From Volutella citrinella (lineage: Eukaryota; Ascomycota; Sordariomycetes; Hypocreales; Nectriaceae), in NCBI GenBank assembly GCA_034401135.1, contig JAWZSP010000006.1, positions 930,001 to 994,000 of the forward strand: a DNA stretch of 64,000 bases. The letters are read 5' to 3'. A model generated the notes under the pieces. It was not told the origin of the DNA and searched no databases. It was given only the letters and a program-made list of their open reading frames with translations. Of the stretch, positions 31,030-43,116 are shown piece after piece. The stretch's first letter is position 1, and every line of letters starts with the position of its first letter. The position numbers and the translations under genes were made by a program.

Positions 31030-34000
31030 TCAAGTAGCGTTGGTCCGGAGGCAGAGACCGGGGGAGGCGAGGCGAGCGGAAGGTGGTGGTGGTGATGCTG
31101 GGTCTTGCGGGCGCGCGGTGGAGAGGCGACGAGGCGCGATGAGTTGGTTGGTGTGAGAAGGAGCTGGGTCTGGATTGAGCGAGAGACGCTTCGCTGGGTG
31201 GGTTTGGGTCTTTTGCGACCGAGGCGGGCCAGGACGGGGATGGGATTGAGCGTGTTTGAGGCACTGGGGCGGCGGCGGATGGTTCAGGCTTAGCTGTGTT
31301 GGCAGCGTTTGTGGTTCGGAGCAAGGTTCTAGGCAGGGGAGAGAGCGGCACATATGGATGGAGGGTCACGGGCTAGGAGAAGGGGGGGATGGCTCGGAAG
31401 GGAGAGGGGCAAATTGTGGTGTGGGTGACTTCAGCGAGCATGAGTAGCCGTCCTCACCATCTTATTAATTACTGACTACCTCAGCAGATCCGCCCGCTCG
31501 CTGGCTGCTGCCCCGTCACGACGTCCTGCCCTATGCCACTGTAATGCTCGCTGTGCGGGGTCGCTCCTGCAAAATGAGAGGCCACCTAAACTCTAAATTG
31601 TGAGCCCAGAGCCTGCTGACGGCCAATCAGGTGCGCAACCCAGGCCCATTCAGCTGGGCTGCGGTGCGGTAGTGAGCCACTGTCTTCCACCTCGACTCCT
31701 CCAGAGCTGTTGAATGGCGATGTGATGGCCTCCCTTCACCTCCTTCAACTCTCCTCCCGCCCGGTACCATCAGATCATCCGATCCCCTCGACCGCCACCC
31801 TCCTTGCGTCGTCGTGTCACATTTCGCATGCGCACTCGCCTCAGCTTGCTTCGAATTATGCTTCCGTCCCCACAGTCCGTCGCATTCATCCGTGTCTCAC
31901 ACACTCCTCCCCAATCGCCGGGCGCAAGGCTGCGTCGCAATTGAGCAACTACATCCTAGCTCCCCGGCGATCACTGCTTGCTCTCTCCTCCGGCCCAGGC
32001 CTCCCGTCTCCGTGTCTTACTGGCGCGGCCCGCTTGGTTCTCTAGCATCACCCGAGTCCGCATGGTTACCAGTGTCCGCGCGACTCCCGCCGGTGTGGCC
32101 TAGCAAGGCGCTACGGGATGAAAAACAGACTCATCACTTTCACGCTGACAGATTCTGTGCGTCCCAGTGAGTTTTGCCCCTTCCGGAAGTTATCAACGAG
32201 CGCCCCGTGCAGCTAAGAAACACTTGGAAGCTCGAGACGGGCTCTTTCAGCTCATTTGATTCACAGCAGTGCAGCCGGCACACGGCCTGCTCGCCTCGGC
32301 ATCACGGCCAGGATATTACTGGACAAGCAACTCTGCGCCCTACTGCTGTTGCTTGTCGTTGTTTCTCCCTACCAGCCGGTAAAAACATCGACCTTCCTTC
32401 TCCGTCGTTGGCGGCGCCAAAGTAATGAGACAGACAGATTCCCCGGCTGCCGTTGCTGACGATTCCAGACATGTCTCAGATGAAACACTTGCCGTCGCTG
32501 CACCGTATCACCACCCTATTGGTAGCCTGGGGGCCCCTCGAGCACATGGTGACCAACGAAAATTCCCCATAGCATCTCTTTGGTTGTAACGTGACAATGC
32601 CCCAGAACATTCACCTACCTCACCTTTGTGCTTTGACACCTCAACAAGGTTGCCTGCAGGAGATCCAACGGCCCATGCAATGCCCGGCCACGTGGAAGAT
32701 CGCACGTCTAGGGTCTGTGCGAATCGTTGTGACCGTTTACCAGATCTGGGTGACTGGTACAGCCCCAACATAGACCAGCCCGAGGAATCGCGGCGCACCC
32801 GCAGGCTCGGCAGCCCATGCATGGACCTGGTGACCGCTTTCTCACTTTCCAAGACCCTTCGCATCAAGCTTCAAGCTCCAAGGCCTCGGCCACCGAGAGG
32901 GGCGTGCAGCGGAAGCTGCGGAACGGCTGGACTTAGCGACGGCAGGGTGTCGGATCGGGAATCCGTGCCAATGGCGTGTGGTAGCAGGATTCCAGTGACG
33001 TGCTGAAATTTGGCTAGAGCGCCACGCCTGTCACTAGCTGGGAAGTCTCGACATGACCGTGGCGACCATCGGCAAGCCAACAATCCCATGTCAGCTGATG
33101 CAGGGTGAGTTGGGATTCTGGTCGATTGGGTAATACGTCACTCCCAAGCCAAGGTAGACTTGTTTCATCCCTATCTTCTGCTGCTCTGGTGGTCGAATCA
33201 ACGTTGCCGATGAGCGATGTCGGAAATTTTTCTGCTGACAACTTTGAGCTCGGCCGTGTCACCGGGTCGTAGAGAATCCGCCAGTCACTGCGACGTGGCT
33301 AGGGTGATGGAATAAAGCTGGCGACGGAATAGGCTTGGACAAATGTCCAACATTCCCATTGCCACGGTACTGAAGGCCTGTGCATGATCTGCCTGGTCGT
33401 CCCGCTGCATGCACTTTATCGCGATTGATTGTTCCCGTGGTCGGCGCTAGCGAGGCTATCGCCCCAATGCCAATGTTCTTGGAATAGATTGATGTGGACC
33501 GTGGAGTGTTGATGGCGCTGCAGCGAGATGGGGCCACTAAGGAGCGGATCAATCGACGAGACAGTTTATAAACTGTAACTGAACGAGAACTCCGTTTCAT
33601 CGTCACAGCATGCTTTCCGCATTGAGCTTTCCCTCTCGTGAGTTGAGATAGCCAGTGTTGAACCTCAAATACCGTCGACTGCGGCCTCGCGAGTACATGG
33701 TTCGATGTGCCCACTCCCCACTGCGAAATGATTTGCCGGGGGCAGTTGACGCTGCATGAAATGGACACTCGGGAGGAAAATTTCCTGCTGTCTCCGTACA
33801 ATAAATGAATTACATCCGACGGAGCCAATGGCAATGATCTACATTGACCGGGATTCAATCCCACGCTGTGGGGTCAAAGGCCCGATGCTGTTGATCAGCA
33901 GGTCGCAACATAGGCGAAATTGGAATCGTCAATGCCTGGTTTGGGCATCTAGGTGCCTTTCAGAAGCTATATTGGCGTGCGGGGGCTATAATTCAGGTGA

Positions 34001-34328
34001 GGTATTGCAGGCCGAGTCACCACGGGACCTGCTGCCACGCGACGACGACCACAGCAGCCGAGGTACCTGCGCGTGGCAGCATCAACAGGGGCCCACTGTG
34101 GTGCTGGATTCGGGAGGGATGAGCTCTCACGATAGGCGGAACATTGGACTCATTGGCGCGGGTATCCCTGCCCCCGTAGATGAGCAGTCTGCCCAGAAGC
34201 TGCTCGTGACTGAATGTCCTTGGCGCGAGACTTTAAGACCGCAACTTTCTCGCATCGTCGTCGCATTGTGTCTCTGCAAGCAACTGCCTGTGATTCTCAC
34301 GTCGGCGGTTCTCATACGGCAATTCGAG
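31030..34328. other. Long intergenic region
   Basis: About 3.3 kb, GC/CT-rich on the left (leader and promoter of the AlcR-like gene), holding the promoter of the GH3 gene on the right. The GH3 frame is open upstream to 33756 but reads as non-coding before ATG 34329. SYGGRG-type (CreA-like) hexamers occur at 33868-33873 and 33979-33984. No other gene is supportable. Confidence 0.5.
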
Positions 34329-37153
34329 ATGGCGCAGCACCTCGTCACGACATGCCTCCTGGTGGCTGGCCTGCTGGCTACGCCGTCGAGGGGCCAGTAC
34401 TCTTCCCCTCCATACTATCCCACGCCCTACGGAGGCACAGCCCCCGATTGGAAGGAGAGCTATGCCGCTGCTGTCGAGTTTGTCTCTAGAATGACACTCG
34501 CGGAGAAGGTCAACATCACCACGGGAACAGGCTTGTATATGGGTAGGTGCAGTTTTCGCGCAGGAAAGATGAATTCTAACGAGAAGCAGGGTTCGTGTCC
34601 TGCCTCATTTACCGAAATGGCTGAACTGACATCTAGCACAAGTCGATGTGCGGCAAACACGGGCAGCGTTGACCGGCTTGGCTTCCCGCAGCTGTGTCTC
34701 CAGGATGGGCCTCTGGGTGTGCGAACTACGACTGACGTGACGGCTTTCCCTGCCGGCATCACCACCGGGGCGACCTTTGACAAGAAGCTCATGTACGAGC
34801 GGGGAGTCGCGCTGGGCAAGGAGTTCCGTGGCAAGGGAGCTCACATCTACCTTGGACCATCAGTCGGGCCAGTAGGCAGGAAGCCTCGCGGCGGAAGAAA
34901 CTGGGAGGGCTTCGGATCAGACCCCGTGCTGCAGGGACTTGCGTCTGCCGAGACTATCCGTGGAGTTCAAGAGCAGGGGGTTATCGCGACTATCAAGCAC
35001 CTGATTGGCAACGAGCAGGAGAAACACCGAACATCATTCGCCTCGTTCGCCCAGAGGGCCTATAGCGCCAACATAGGTATCCGAAAACCCCCGCATCCAG
35101 CAGATAGTCGATTCTAACACTGTCAGATGACCGGACCATGCACGAGCTGTACCTGTGGCCCTTTGCCGATAGTGTGCGAGCTGGTGTCGGAGCTGCTATG
35201 GCCGCGTACAATGAGGTATGTGGAATAGATGACATAGGTTCGAGGTATTGCTAATTAGTCTGGCAGCTCAACATGTCGGCAACGTCCCAGAACAGCATGT
35301 TGATCAACGGCCTCCTCAAGGACGAACTCGGCTTCCAGGGCTTCATCATGTCCGACTGGCTGTCGCACGACGGCGGCGTCGCCTCCGCTCTGGCCGGCCT
35401 CGACATGTCCATGCCCGGAGACACATTCACCAATTCGTTCCCGTTGAGCGGCTACAGCCCCTGGGGAGCACACCTCTCACGATCCGTTCTCAACGGCTCA
35501 GTGCCCGTGGACCGACTGAACGACATGTGTACTCGGATCGTCGCTGCTTGGTACCACTTTGGACAGGACAAGGACTTCCCCAAGACCAACTTCCACGCCT
35601 GGGTCTCCACGAAGGAGGGCCAGCTGTACCCCGGTGCTCTCTTCTCCCCATCCGGGGTTGTGAACGAGTTTGTCAACGTTCAGGCAGACCACGCAAAGGT
35701 AGCGAAGCGGGTCGCACAAGAGGCAATCACCCTGGTCAAGAATGAGGGCTCCTTGCTCCCTCTGTCGACTGATTCCAAATTCTTCGTCTTTGGCAGCGAC
35801 GCGCAGACAGACCCCAAGGGCATGAATTCGTGCACCGACAAGGCTTGCAACAGGGGAACTTTGACCATGGGATGGGGTTCAGGATCGGCAACATTGCCGT
35901 ACCTTGATGACCCCATCAGCTCGCTGCGTCGAAGGGCTACTAGGGTCACATACTACGCCAGTGACAACTTCCCCAAGGTCGAAACCCCTGGAGACAATGA
36001 CGTGGCCATTGTGTTCATCAACTCTGATAGCGGCGAGAACTCATCGACGGTCGAGGGCAACGACGGCGACAGAAACTCGGATGGCCTTAAGGCATGGCAC
36101 AATGGTGATAAGCTGGTCCAGGAGGCGGCCAAGGTATACAAGAATGTCGTCGTGGTCTATCACACTGTTGGCCCCGTAATCATGGAGCCGTGGATTGATC
36201 TCCCAGCTGTCAAAGCAGTTCTAGTTGCTCACCTACCGGGACAGGAAGCGGGCGATTCGCTCACAGAGGTTCTCTTTGGAGAGGTTTCCCCTAGCGGACA
36301 CCTGCCGTACACCATCCCCGTCAAGGAGAACGACTACCCCGAATCAGTCAACTTGGTCAGCTCCTGGCCTGCACAGCCGCAGGACACCTACTCCGAGGGC
36401 CTCTACATCGACTACCGCTATCTCAACAGCAAGAAGATCAAGCCCCGATTTGCTTTTGGACACGGATTAGGATACAGCAAGTTCGAGTTCTCCAACGCCA
36501 GTATTACCGAAGTCACCAAGCTGTCTCGGTTCCCTCCCGCCCGGCCTGCCAAGATTGAGTCTCCGGTTGCCAAGATGAACACCACCATCCCCGCAGCATC
36601 CGAGGCGTACTTCCCAGATGGCTTCTCCAGCATCTGGCGCTACATCTACAGCTTCCTGTCCAAGGGTGACGCCGACAAGGAGTACAAGACTGGCGCTGAG
36701 GGCAAGTCCAAGTACCCTTATCCCAATGGCTACAGCACCAAGCAAAAGGAGGGACCCCCGGCTGGAGGACCTAACGGCGGCAATCCCGCCCTTTGGGACG
36801 TGGCCTGGACCCTGTCAGTCAACGTCAAGAATATTGGCGACAAGCACGCCGGAAAGGCCGTCGGGCAGGTCTATGTGCAGTTCCCGGACGGCATCGACTA
36901 CGACACTCCGGTGATCCAGCTCCGCGACTTTGGAAAGACGGACACGCTGAAGCCGCAGGAGTCGGCGACGCTGGAGTTTAAGCTGACGAGGCGCGACGTC
37001 AGCGTCTGGGACACCAAGGAACAGAACTGGGTGGTTCCCGGCGTGGGCAAGGACTATCGCATCTGGATTGGCGACAGCAGCGACAACCTCCATACGGTCT
37101 GCCACTCGGGGACGGGCAAATGCGAGGATGAGGTGGATGGGCCGCTTGCTTAA
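34329..37153 (+). CDS. Secreted GH3 beta-glucosidase, four exons
   Basis: Exons 34329-34546, 34643-35076, 35127-35215 and 35267-37153 give 875 residues. The signal peptide is [24 protein letters not shown]3 landmarks: [68 protein letters not shown], and GFIMSDW with the nucleophile Asp. The second domain has GSGSATLPY and [14 protein letters not shown], and the C-terminus is a fibronectin-III-like domain ([25 protein letters not shown]). The enzyme hydrolyses terminal beta-glucosyl residues from cellobiose or laminari-oligosaccharides outside the cell. Introns 2 and 3 are clear; intron 1 (34547-34642, 96 nt) is in frame without stops, so its borders are less certain. Confidence 0.92.
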
Positions 37154-37718
37154 TTTCCAGTGGAAATCTTTCATTCTGTGATCGTCTCATGACACAACTA
37201 CCTATTATTTCTCTGTAAATATTTCCTCCTGTTCTTGATGAATGAGTCTTGCTCAAGAGCACCACTGAAACGAAGATATTGATGATGCCAAGAGCCCTCG
37301 GGTCCAACGAGCCTGTGTGACAACGAATAATCCATTATCGGTGGTTTTCTACCTGATCTATCTCTCACTACATCATGGTGATGCACTAATGATGCTATAC
37401 GGGGAGATTTGCATTTTGTGTCGCGTGCATCCCGATTGGGCCTACGGCTTACCATGGTCCCATTTATCAGGAGCGATAGGTCGATCCAATCTCTGGGCCG
37501 TCTCAGGCAGATTCGCGAGAACCTTCTAGAGGATTCGCATACCATCGAGGCTCGAAAAGTACATTCCAGAGCTTTCGACTGAGCCAGCCTAAACCCTTGA
37601 AGGTAACAACGCCGTCGGGTATAAGAAAGGGGTTTGGCTCGCCACTTTCTTCTCGCCATGCCACATCCATCCATGACAACTCGTTTCATTTGACATTACC
37701 CAATCCCTGAATTCCACA
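37154..37718. other. Intergenic region with TATAAG element
   Basis: 565 bp between the GH3 and epoxide hydrolase genes. TATAAG near 37619 lies about 100 bp upstream of the epoxide hydrolase start and may be its TATA element. Confidence 0.45.
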
Positions 37719-38972
37719 ATGGCTCTTCTTATTACCCAATCGGCCCATTCTACCAAAGCCGACTATGCCAAGGTACCTGCCGGTGCCACACTCGACGTCC
37801 GGCCGTTCAAGGCGCATGCAGACGAAGCCAAGCTCGAGCACTTCAAGAAACTCCTCGAGCTGTCGCCCGTCGCCATACCTACTTTTGAGAATACCAGCAA
37901 TGGACGAAGGTACGGAATGACCCGAGATTGGCTTCTTAATGCTAAGAAGGTGTGGGAGCAAGACTTTGATTGGCGCAAGCATGAAGAGCGAATCAACTCG
38001 TTTCCAAACTTCAAGGCCACCGTCAAGGATGGCGGAGACAACGCGATTGACATGCAGTTCCTGGCCCTCTTTTCCGAAAAGCCAGACGCCATCCCTATCT
38101 CCTTCATTCACGGCTGGCCGGGTTCAATCCTCGAGTTCCTGGACATCTTGGATCTGCTCCGGTCCATGTACTCTCCCAAGGACCTGCCGTACCATGTCAT
38201 AGTGCCCTCGCTGCCTGGCTACGCCTACTCCTCCGGGCCACCCGTCGACAAGGACTACGGAGTCGACCTGGCTGCTGCGGCTGTCAACAACTTGATGGTT
38301 GGGCTGGGCTTCGGCTCAGGATACCTGACCCAAGGCGGCGACCTGGGTAGTTTCGTCAGCCGCCTGCTGGCGACTAACTACGACGCGTGCAAGGGCATGC
38401 ATCTCAACATGATGGCCGTGCCGCCGATCGACAACCCCGAGGGCCTCACCGACGACGAAAAGGCAGCGTTGCAAAAGGCGGCAGAGTTCATCGACACGGC
38501 CTTTGCCTTTCTGTACGAACAGGGCACGAGGAGCGCCACCATCGGACATGTCCTCAGCGCGAGTCCCCTGGCACTGCTCAGCTGGATCGGGGAAAAGGTT
38601 CTTGCCTGGACAGATGAGGACCCGCCGCTCGACAAGATCCTCGAGAGCGTGACGCTGTACTGGCTGACGGACACTATACCTCGGTGCTTCTACCACAACC
38701 GCGGCATGGGCAACCCAGAAGAGTCGCCAAAGATGGCAAGGCTCAGCGCCCTCACGAGCCGCAAGCCCTTGGACCTGCCCTTTGTCGAGAAGCCTTCTGG
38801 ATATTCGCTGTTTGCGCATGAGATTATCCCAATTCCGGAGAGTATGGCAATCAAGCAGTGCAATCTTGTGTCGTTTAATCAACATGAGCGTGGTGGCCAC
38901 TTTGCTGCCATGGAGAGACCAAAGGAGCTGCTGGAGGATATTGAAGAATTTGTGAAGAAAGCCTGGGTCTAG
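37719..38972 (+). CDS. Epoxide hydrolase (alpha/beta hydrolase with EHN domain)
   Basis: A single exon of 417 residues without a signal peptide, so cytosolic or microsomal. The N-terminal EHN region (about 27-135) includes GRRYGMTRDWLLNAKKVWEQ. The oxyanion-hole motif HGWPGS is at 131-136, the nucleophile Asp208 in GGDLGS, and the catalytic His at about 394 in ERGGHFAAMERP. This is the layout of microsomal-type epoxide hydrolases, which open epoxides to diols. A detoxification or secondary-metabolite role is possible; the neighbours do not decide it. Confidence 0.92.
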   Translation: MALLITQSAHSTKADYAKVPAGATLDVRPFKAHADEAKLEHFKKLLELSPVAIPTFENTSNGRRYGMTRDWLLNAKKVWEQDFDWRKHEERINSFPNFKATVKDGGDNAIDMQFLALFSEKPDAIPISFIHGWPGSILEFLDILDLLRSMYSPKDLPYHVIVPSLPGYAYSSGPPVDKDYGVDLAAAAVNNLMVGLGFGSGYLTQGGDLGSFVSRLLATNYDACKGMHLNMMAVPPIDNPEGLTDDEKAALQKAAEFIDTAFAFLYEQGTRSATIGHVLSASPLALLSWIGEKVLAWTDEDPPLDKILESVTLYWLTDTIPRCFYHNRGMGNPEESPKMARLSALTSRKPLDLPFVEKPSGYSLFAHEIIPIPESMAIKQCNLVSFNQHERGGHFAAMERPKELLEDIEEFVKKAWV

Positions 38973-39590
38973 CTTTCAAGATCATCTTCCCCTTTCATGG
39001 ACATTATGAGTCCCTTGGGTATGGATCCAGAATGGTGGTCACCGGTGATGGTCACCAAACACTCCTCTACTGTGGCTTTTGCTAACCCTGTCTTTATCGT
39101 GTATCCCCGTCCTGTCTTTACCTGTTTTTACGCTGTATCCCAGTTCTTTCAATTCTCCGAAGCAATTTCGAGCCCCCAATGAATGGGTCTCATCTGACTC
39201 TGGGTCCGTTCAATGGTACGACTTTCTCACCCCCGCCCCTTTTCTTGTCTTTCTATCGATTAACATCTCAATAAAGAGCCATGAGGCCACAGATCTTGTT
39301 TCTTCTGCCAATTGATCGTAGCTGTTCTCTAGCTCGACTTGGGCCAGGGAGAATACCAAAGTCATGCAAGAAACCGAGAGCCCATCAACAGACAAGAATC
39401 CTCCTTCTGACATTCTCTCGTGTTCTGCATGGTCCGGCCCAAGTTGGATCCAAGTATTGATGACACTGCATGCACCATCGATGCACAATTGACCAGTACT
39501 ACATTGGAAATTAGCCATTCAGACATTGGTAACATTTAACCCTCTCCCTTTGTCCATCGTAATCAAGACCGTCGTTCAACTTCAGCCAAG
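38973..39590. other. Intergenic region
   Basis: 618 bp between the epoxide hydrolase gene and the peptidase remnant. It should hold the 3' UTR of the former; nothing else seen. Confidence 0.45.
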
Positions 39591-40002
39591 CTACTCCCCT
39601 GCCAGAAAAGCAAGAGCAGCAAGTGCCATTGCATCTGTCCCGAGTTGTAGAGTGGACTGGATAGCAGGAGCAAAGTACGGCGAATGATTGACCGTCAGGG
39701 GCTCCTCTACGACTGTGCCAGCCCACTGCTCGGCAGACGCGCGGAGCAGGTCAACGGTGGCCAAAAAGCGTTGCCATATTCATGTCATGGCCGCACGCGT
39801 GCATCACGGGCCGTTCGTTCCCATAACGGTTCACCATGCGCTTCTCACTGCTGCGGTACGCTAGGTCCGATTGTTCTAGAATGGGCAGGGCATCAAAATA
39901 AGCCCGCATGAGCACCGTCTTGCCCGGCCAGTTCTTGAACACGCCGGCAACACCATGACCGCCGATGCCCGAGTGGACGCGGGGGTCTTTAATTTCCAGA
40001 GC
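39591..40002 (-). pseudogene. Decayed M20-family amidohydrolase/peptidase
   Basis: The minus strand encodes HSGIGGHGVAGVFKNWPGK, then FDALPILEQ, KRMVNRYGNERP and VMHACGHDMNM, clearly the N-terminal part of an M20D amidohydrolase. After MATL one extra T in CTTTTTGG shifts the frame. The next frame continues ATVDLLRASAEQWAGTVV and then jumps directly to the family's C-terminal end (NHSPYFAPAIQSTLQLGTDA, stop at 39591). The central part of the enzyme (a few hundred residues) is therefore missing. A stop at 40003-40005 cuts off the N-terminus. The metal-site residues are also altered (AYFDALP for the usual ADMDALP; GHDMN where GHDxH is usual). Confidence 0.85.
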
Positions 40003-41116
40003 TTACTGATCTAAATTTAGCACCCAACGAGAGTCTCTAGTGTCATGTCCGATTTTCGGCTATTTTCCATAGACGACGCTGGTGGCAATTCGACCGGGTA
40101 CGAATCTCGTGCAGGGGCTCCGCCTCTCAAGGGAGAGACGGGCCTACATTGGAGACTGGCGGGGTCTGCTGAGACCCTGAGAACTGCGGGTTTGCGCAGC
40201 CCCCAGTTTTGGGGACTGTGCGCTTCTTGAAGTCCATTTGTCTCTTTGTCATTGGCAGTCAAGGCTTTCCAGGGCTCATCTCCAGTACGTGTCTTTGTTG
40301 TCTTCCCTTACTATTCCCAGTGCTCAAAGGCGGGCAACAACGGAATATGAAAGCCAAAGACCACGAGAAAGAAGATTTGAAAGCCGGGCTAGTGAATAAT
40401 TGCCATACTATATTGTTATCCACATCAGGCAAAACGCTGTGCTCCTGCGGGTGGTCTTCATGGTAGTCCTTTCATACCCGCAGCTGTATGAGATGGAGGC
40501 AAGATTTAGCAGGTGTTGTTCATCAATTCCAATGCTCGATTCAATGAACATATTACGTGAGGTATGGAGACTGTTGTGGTTCACATCACAACCTTCTGCC
40601 CCCATCGCACTTAGCCAGACCTAGACTTGTTCATTACCTTCACTTGCGCACAAGGTTCAGCCTTGAAGCCTTACTGTACGCACATCGTGAAGAGTGGAGC
40701 TTTAGCCTCCTTAATCAACTTCACCAGTCATTGCCCCTTTCTACGCTCTCTGTTTCACTGGGGCTCCTTTGTTTGTGCCATTACTGAACACCCGCTGGCT
40801 CGCGGCAACGCCACAAACGCTAGATGCAAGGTCAAGGCCTGTGCGAGATGTTAGCTTGAACTGCAAAAGTATTTTGGGATTTCAGAGGCGTGATTATTCT
40901 TCTATTCATTCGATGGTTCACGGTGATTTTCATGGTGATTCACTACGTGACAAAGCCAACACAGCACTCTCGGGACGCGGCAGCACACAAACAAAGCCGG
41001 CACGGCGCAGAATCGCATTATGGGCCGTGCAGGCTTATGTATCTAAGGAGCCATCCCGCGAGTTCTTGAAGCCTTCGTATGAGATTTTTCGCTGTCGTTC
41101 AAGAGAAATAACCTTG
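40003..41116. other. Intergenic region
   Basis: About 1.1 kb. I see no gene; a tRNA-like stretch at 40095-40110 lacks a complete cloverleaf. Confidence 0.45.
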
Positions 41117-42463
41117 ATGAACTACCCAACGACCATGTCGAAGCAAAATCCATCGACCCCTCCTATCTCCCTCCTCCCGCCGGAGCTGAGAGACATGGTA
41201 TGGAAACACGCTATCAACAATCCGACGCTGCGCAACGAGGTTCAATTCTTTTCCTTCAGCAAAACACGCCAGAAAGTTCAGGTGTCCCGAGGGGAGAAGG
41301 TCGGGTCAGAGTGGACTGATTCCTGGACTTATATTCAGCCTTGGGCCTTCTAGGCCGAAAAACGTGCATTTGCTCCAGCTCCACCCGAGTCCCTTGAGTA
41401 TTCCATGAGCGATACTGGACTTGTGCTTGCTACGAGTGAATCACGGGATGTCCTTGTCCGTCGCGCTTGGGATTGGCTCTTGCTTCCGTTGGACGTTTCA
41501 GACCACTGTGCGGCCGAAAATCTATCAGCCATTCGATTTTGCGACCGCGAACCTAATATTCATATACTCACGCGCCTAGCTGCAGACCTCCATATTGTCG
41601 ACACAGCTATCATAGACGGTGATGTGGCTACTTCGTTTATCAGGGGAGATGGCCTCCTCGAGACTTCTTATAACATTGGGATTCATTACAACCCTCACTG
41701 GTTTAAGGTGTTTGAATCTCTCAGGTTGTTGGAAGAATACGACTCAGACAAGACTGAAAGATGCCCGTATGGGTACAGCGACGATGAGGCCCTGGATCAA
41801 TTCATCTCCGAGGATGAAATCCCGGATCAACCCAGGTTCGACATGGCCGACTTCGAAAGGCTCGCCATCCTGAATTCGAGCGCAAACGATGATAATCACG
41901 ACCAAAGCACATTTGAATCCGAAATGTTTCCGGATGATGAGCCAACAGTGGCATCAGGATCCGAGGACGACCCATTCGTATCATTGATAAAGGAATCGCC
42001 CGACCTGGCCGGGTTTCTGAAGCTTGCTGCCACGTTCCGTGGAAACGATCCGAGGTTTTGGCTAATAGACACAGCCCTCGAACCAACAGAAAAGTTTTGC
42101 CTGAAGAAAATTTTAGCGGGGAGGGACCTACAGGTTTTTTGGTCAAAAACCCACGTATATGTGGAGGTCCGAGATCTTTGGCGTCGAAATCGCGACACGG
42201 ATATTTGGCGTCAGACAATCAACAAAGGCGCGGCACAGTTTAATCTGAAGCATCTTCACCTTTGGCCGGCAGGCCCTGGGTATAGTGACGACAACCGTGC
42301 TGGCCTGATCAAGAATATGTCCGCACACAATCCCCGCCGACAGCGCCGTTATCCCAGCGATACCGCCTTTGAGGGGGTGAGAGCGAGGGTACTGGCGCGT
42401 GTCGATCTGGCGACACAACCAGGGTTTTTGCATGGCACAATTAGTACAATCGGGGCTCGTTGA
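41117..42463 (+). CDS. 2EXR-domain protein (F-box-like), with in-frame TAG or short intron
   Basis: The start ATG 41117 is followed by SLLPPELRDMVWKHAI, the fungal 2EXR (F-box-like) motif. The same frame continues to 42463, but a TAG at 41351-41353 interrupts it. A 54-nt intron at 41300-41353 (weak GTCGGG donor, TTCTAG acceptor) would remove the stop in frame, giving 430 residues; otherwise this is a nonsense-mutated gene. After the gap the coding potential is good (ATSESRDVLVRRAWDWLLLP), with an acidic middle (EDEIPDQ to EDDPF) and a C-terminal part rich in Trp and Arg. 2EXR proteins are abundant in filamentous fungi and have no clear function; protein-protein binding is likely. Confidence 0.7.
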
Positions 42464-43116
42464 TTAACCGGAGCGTTGAGCTTTACGAATGGCGTCGAAT
42501 GGTGTTTGAGGAAGGATTATCTCGGAGTTTTTTTTAGATTGCCGGGATGGGCAGAGCGGAAACAAGCAGTGGAGGCAGATCATCCACCCTAATAGATAGT
42601 TGTTTACATCATAGGAGAAAATTAAAACAGAGAGTCTGCGAGAAGAGATTTGCTAGGTACTAAGCCTTTGGCTGGTGACTGATAAAGCTTTCCGCGTATG
42701 AGCACAACGCAGAAATAATATTTCTTTTATTCTCCGGAATCTGAGGCTTCCGCGTATTCGGTCGTTAGTACTATCTCCGGTTCCGCGGTTCAATACGTAC
42801 GATTCCGTAGTTGAAGATGAAGGTTGCAACACTCCACTTCCCATTAAGAAATACAGCATATCCCTCAAGGACAGTGACCTTGAGTCAGCCCGCGCCGAAC
42901 ACCCCTCGGATATTCGCAACAACTTGCATAAGCTTCGGCCTGGTAAGAAACACTGCAATTGGTTGGCCAAGTCTCTTGTGTCATATTGCTCAGTTGTGGA
43001 TCTTGTCTGGTTCCTGCTCGGAGAGGGGATCAAGAGGCGGCCAACGACTAGACTGCTACTACGCCATGTTATCGACTCGCTATCAATATGTACATGCAAC
43101 GACGGGTTGTCAAAAT
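42464..43116. other. Convergent intergenic region
   Basis: 653 bp between the 3' ends of the 2EXR and Dal5-like genes; presumably 3' UTRs. No further feature. Confidence 0.5.

Noticed and set aside
30818..31369. 183-codon minus ORF
   Set aside because: Off-frame reading through the leader and exon 1 of the AlcR-like gene; low complexity.
33756..34328. N-terminal extension of the GH3 enzyme by 191 residues
   Set aside because: The frame is open, but a proper signal peptide starts at 34329 and the upstream residues are not protein-like.
40074..40120. Possible tRNA with GGTACGAATC B-box
   Set aside because: No matching A-box or cloverleaf on either strand.
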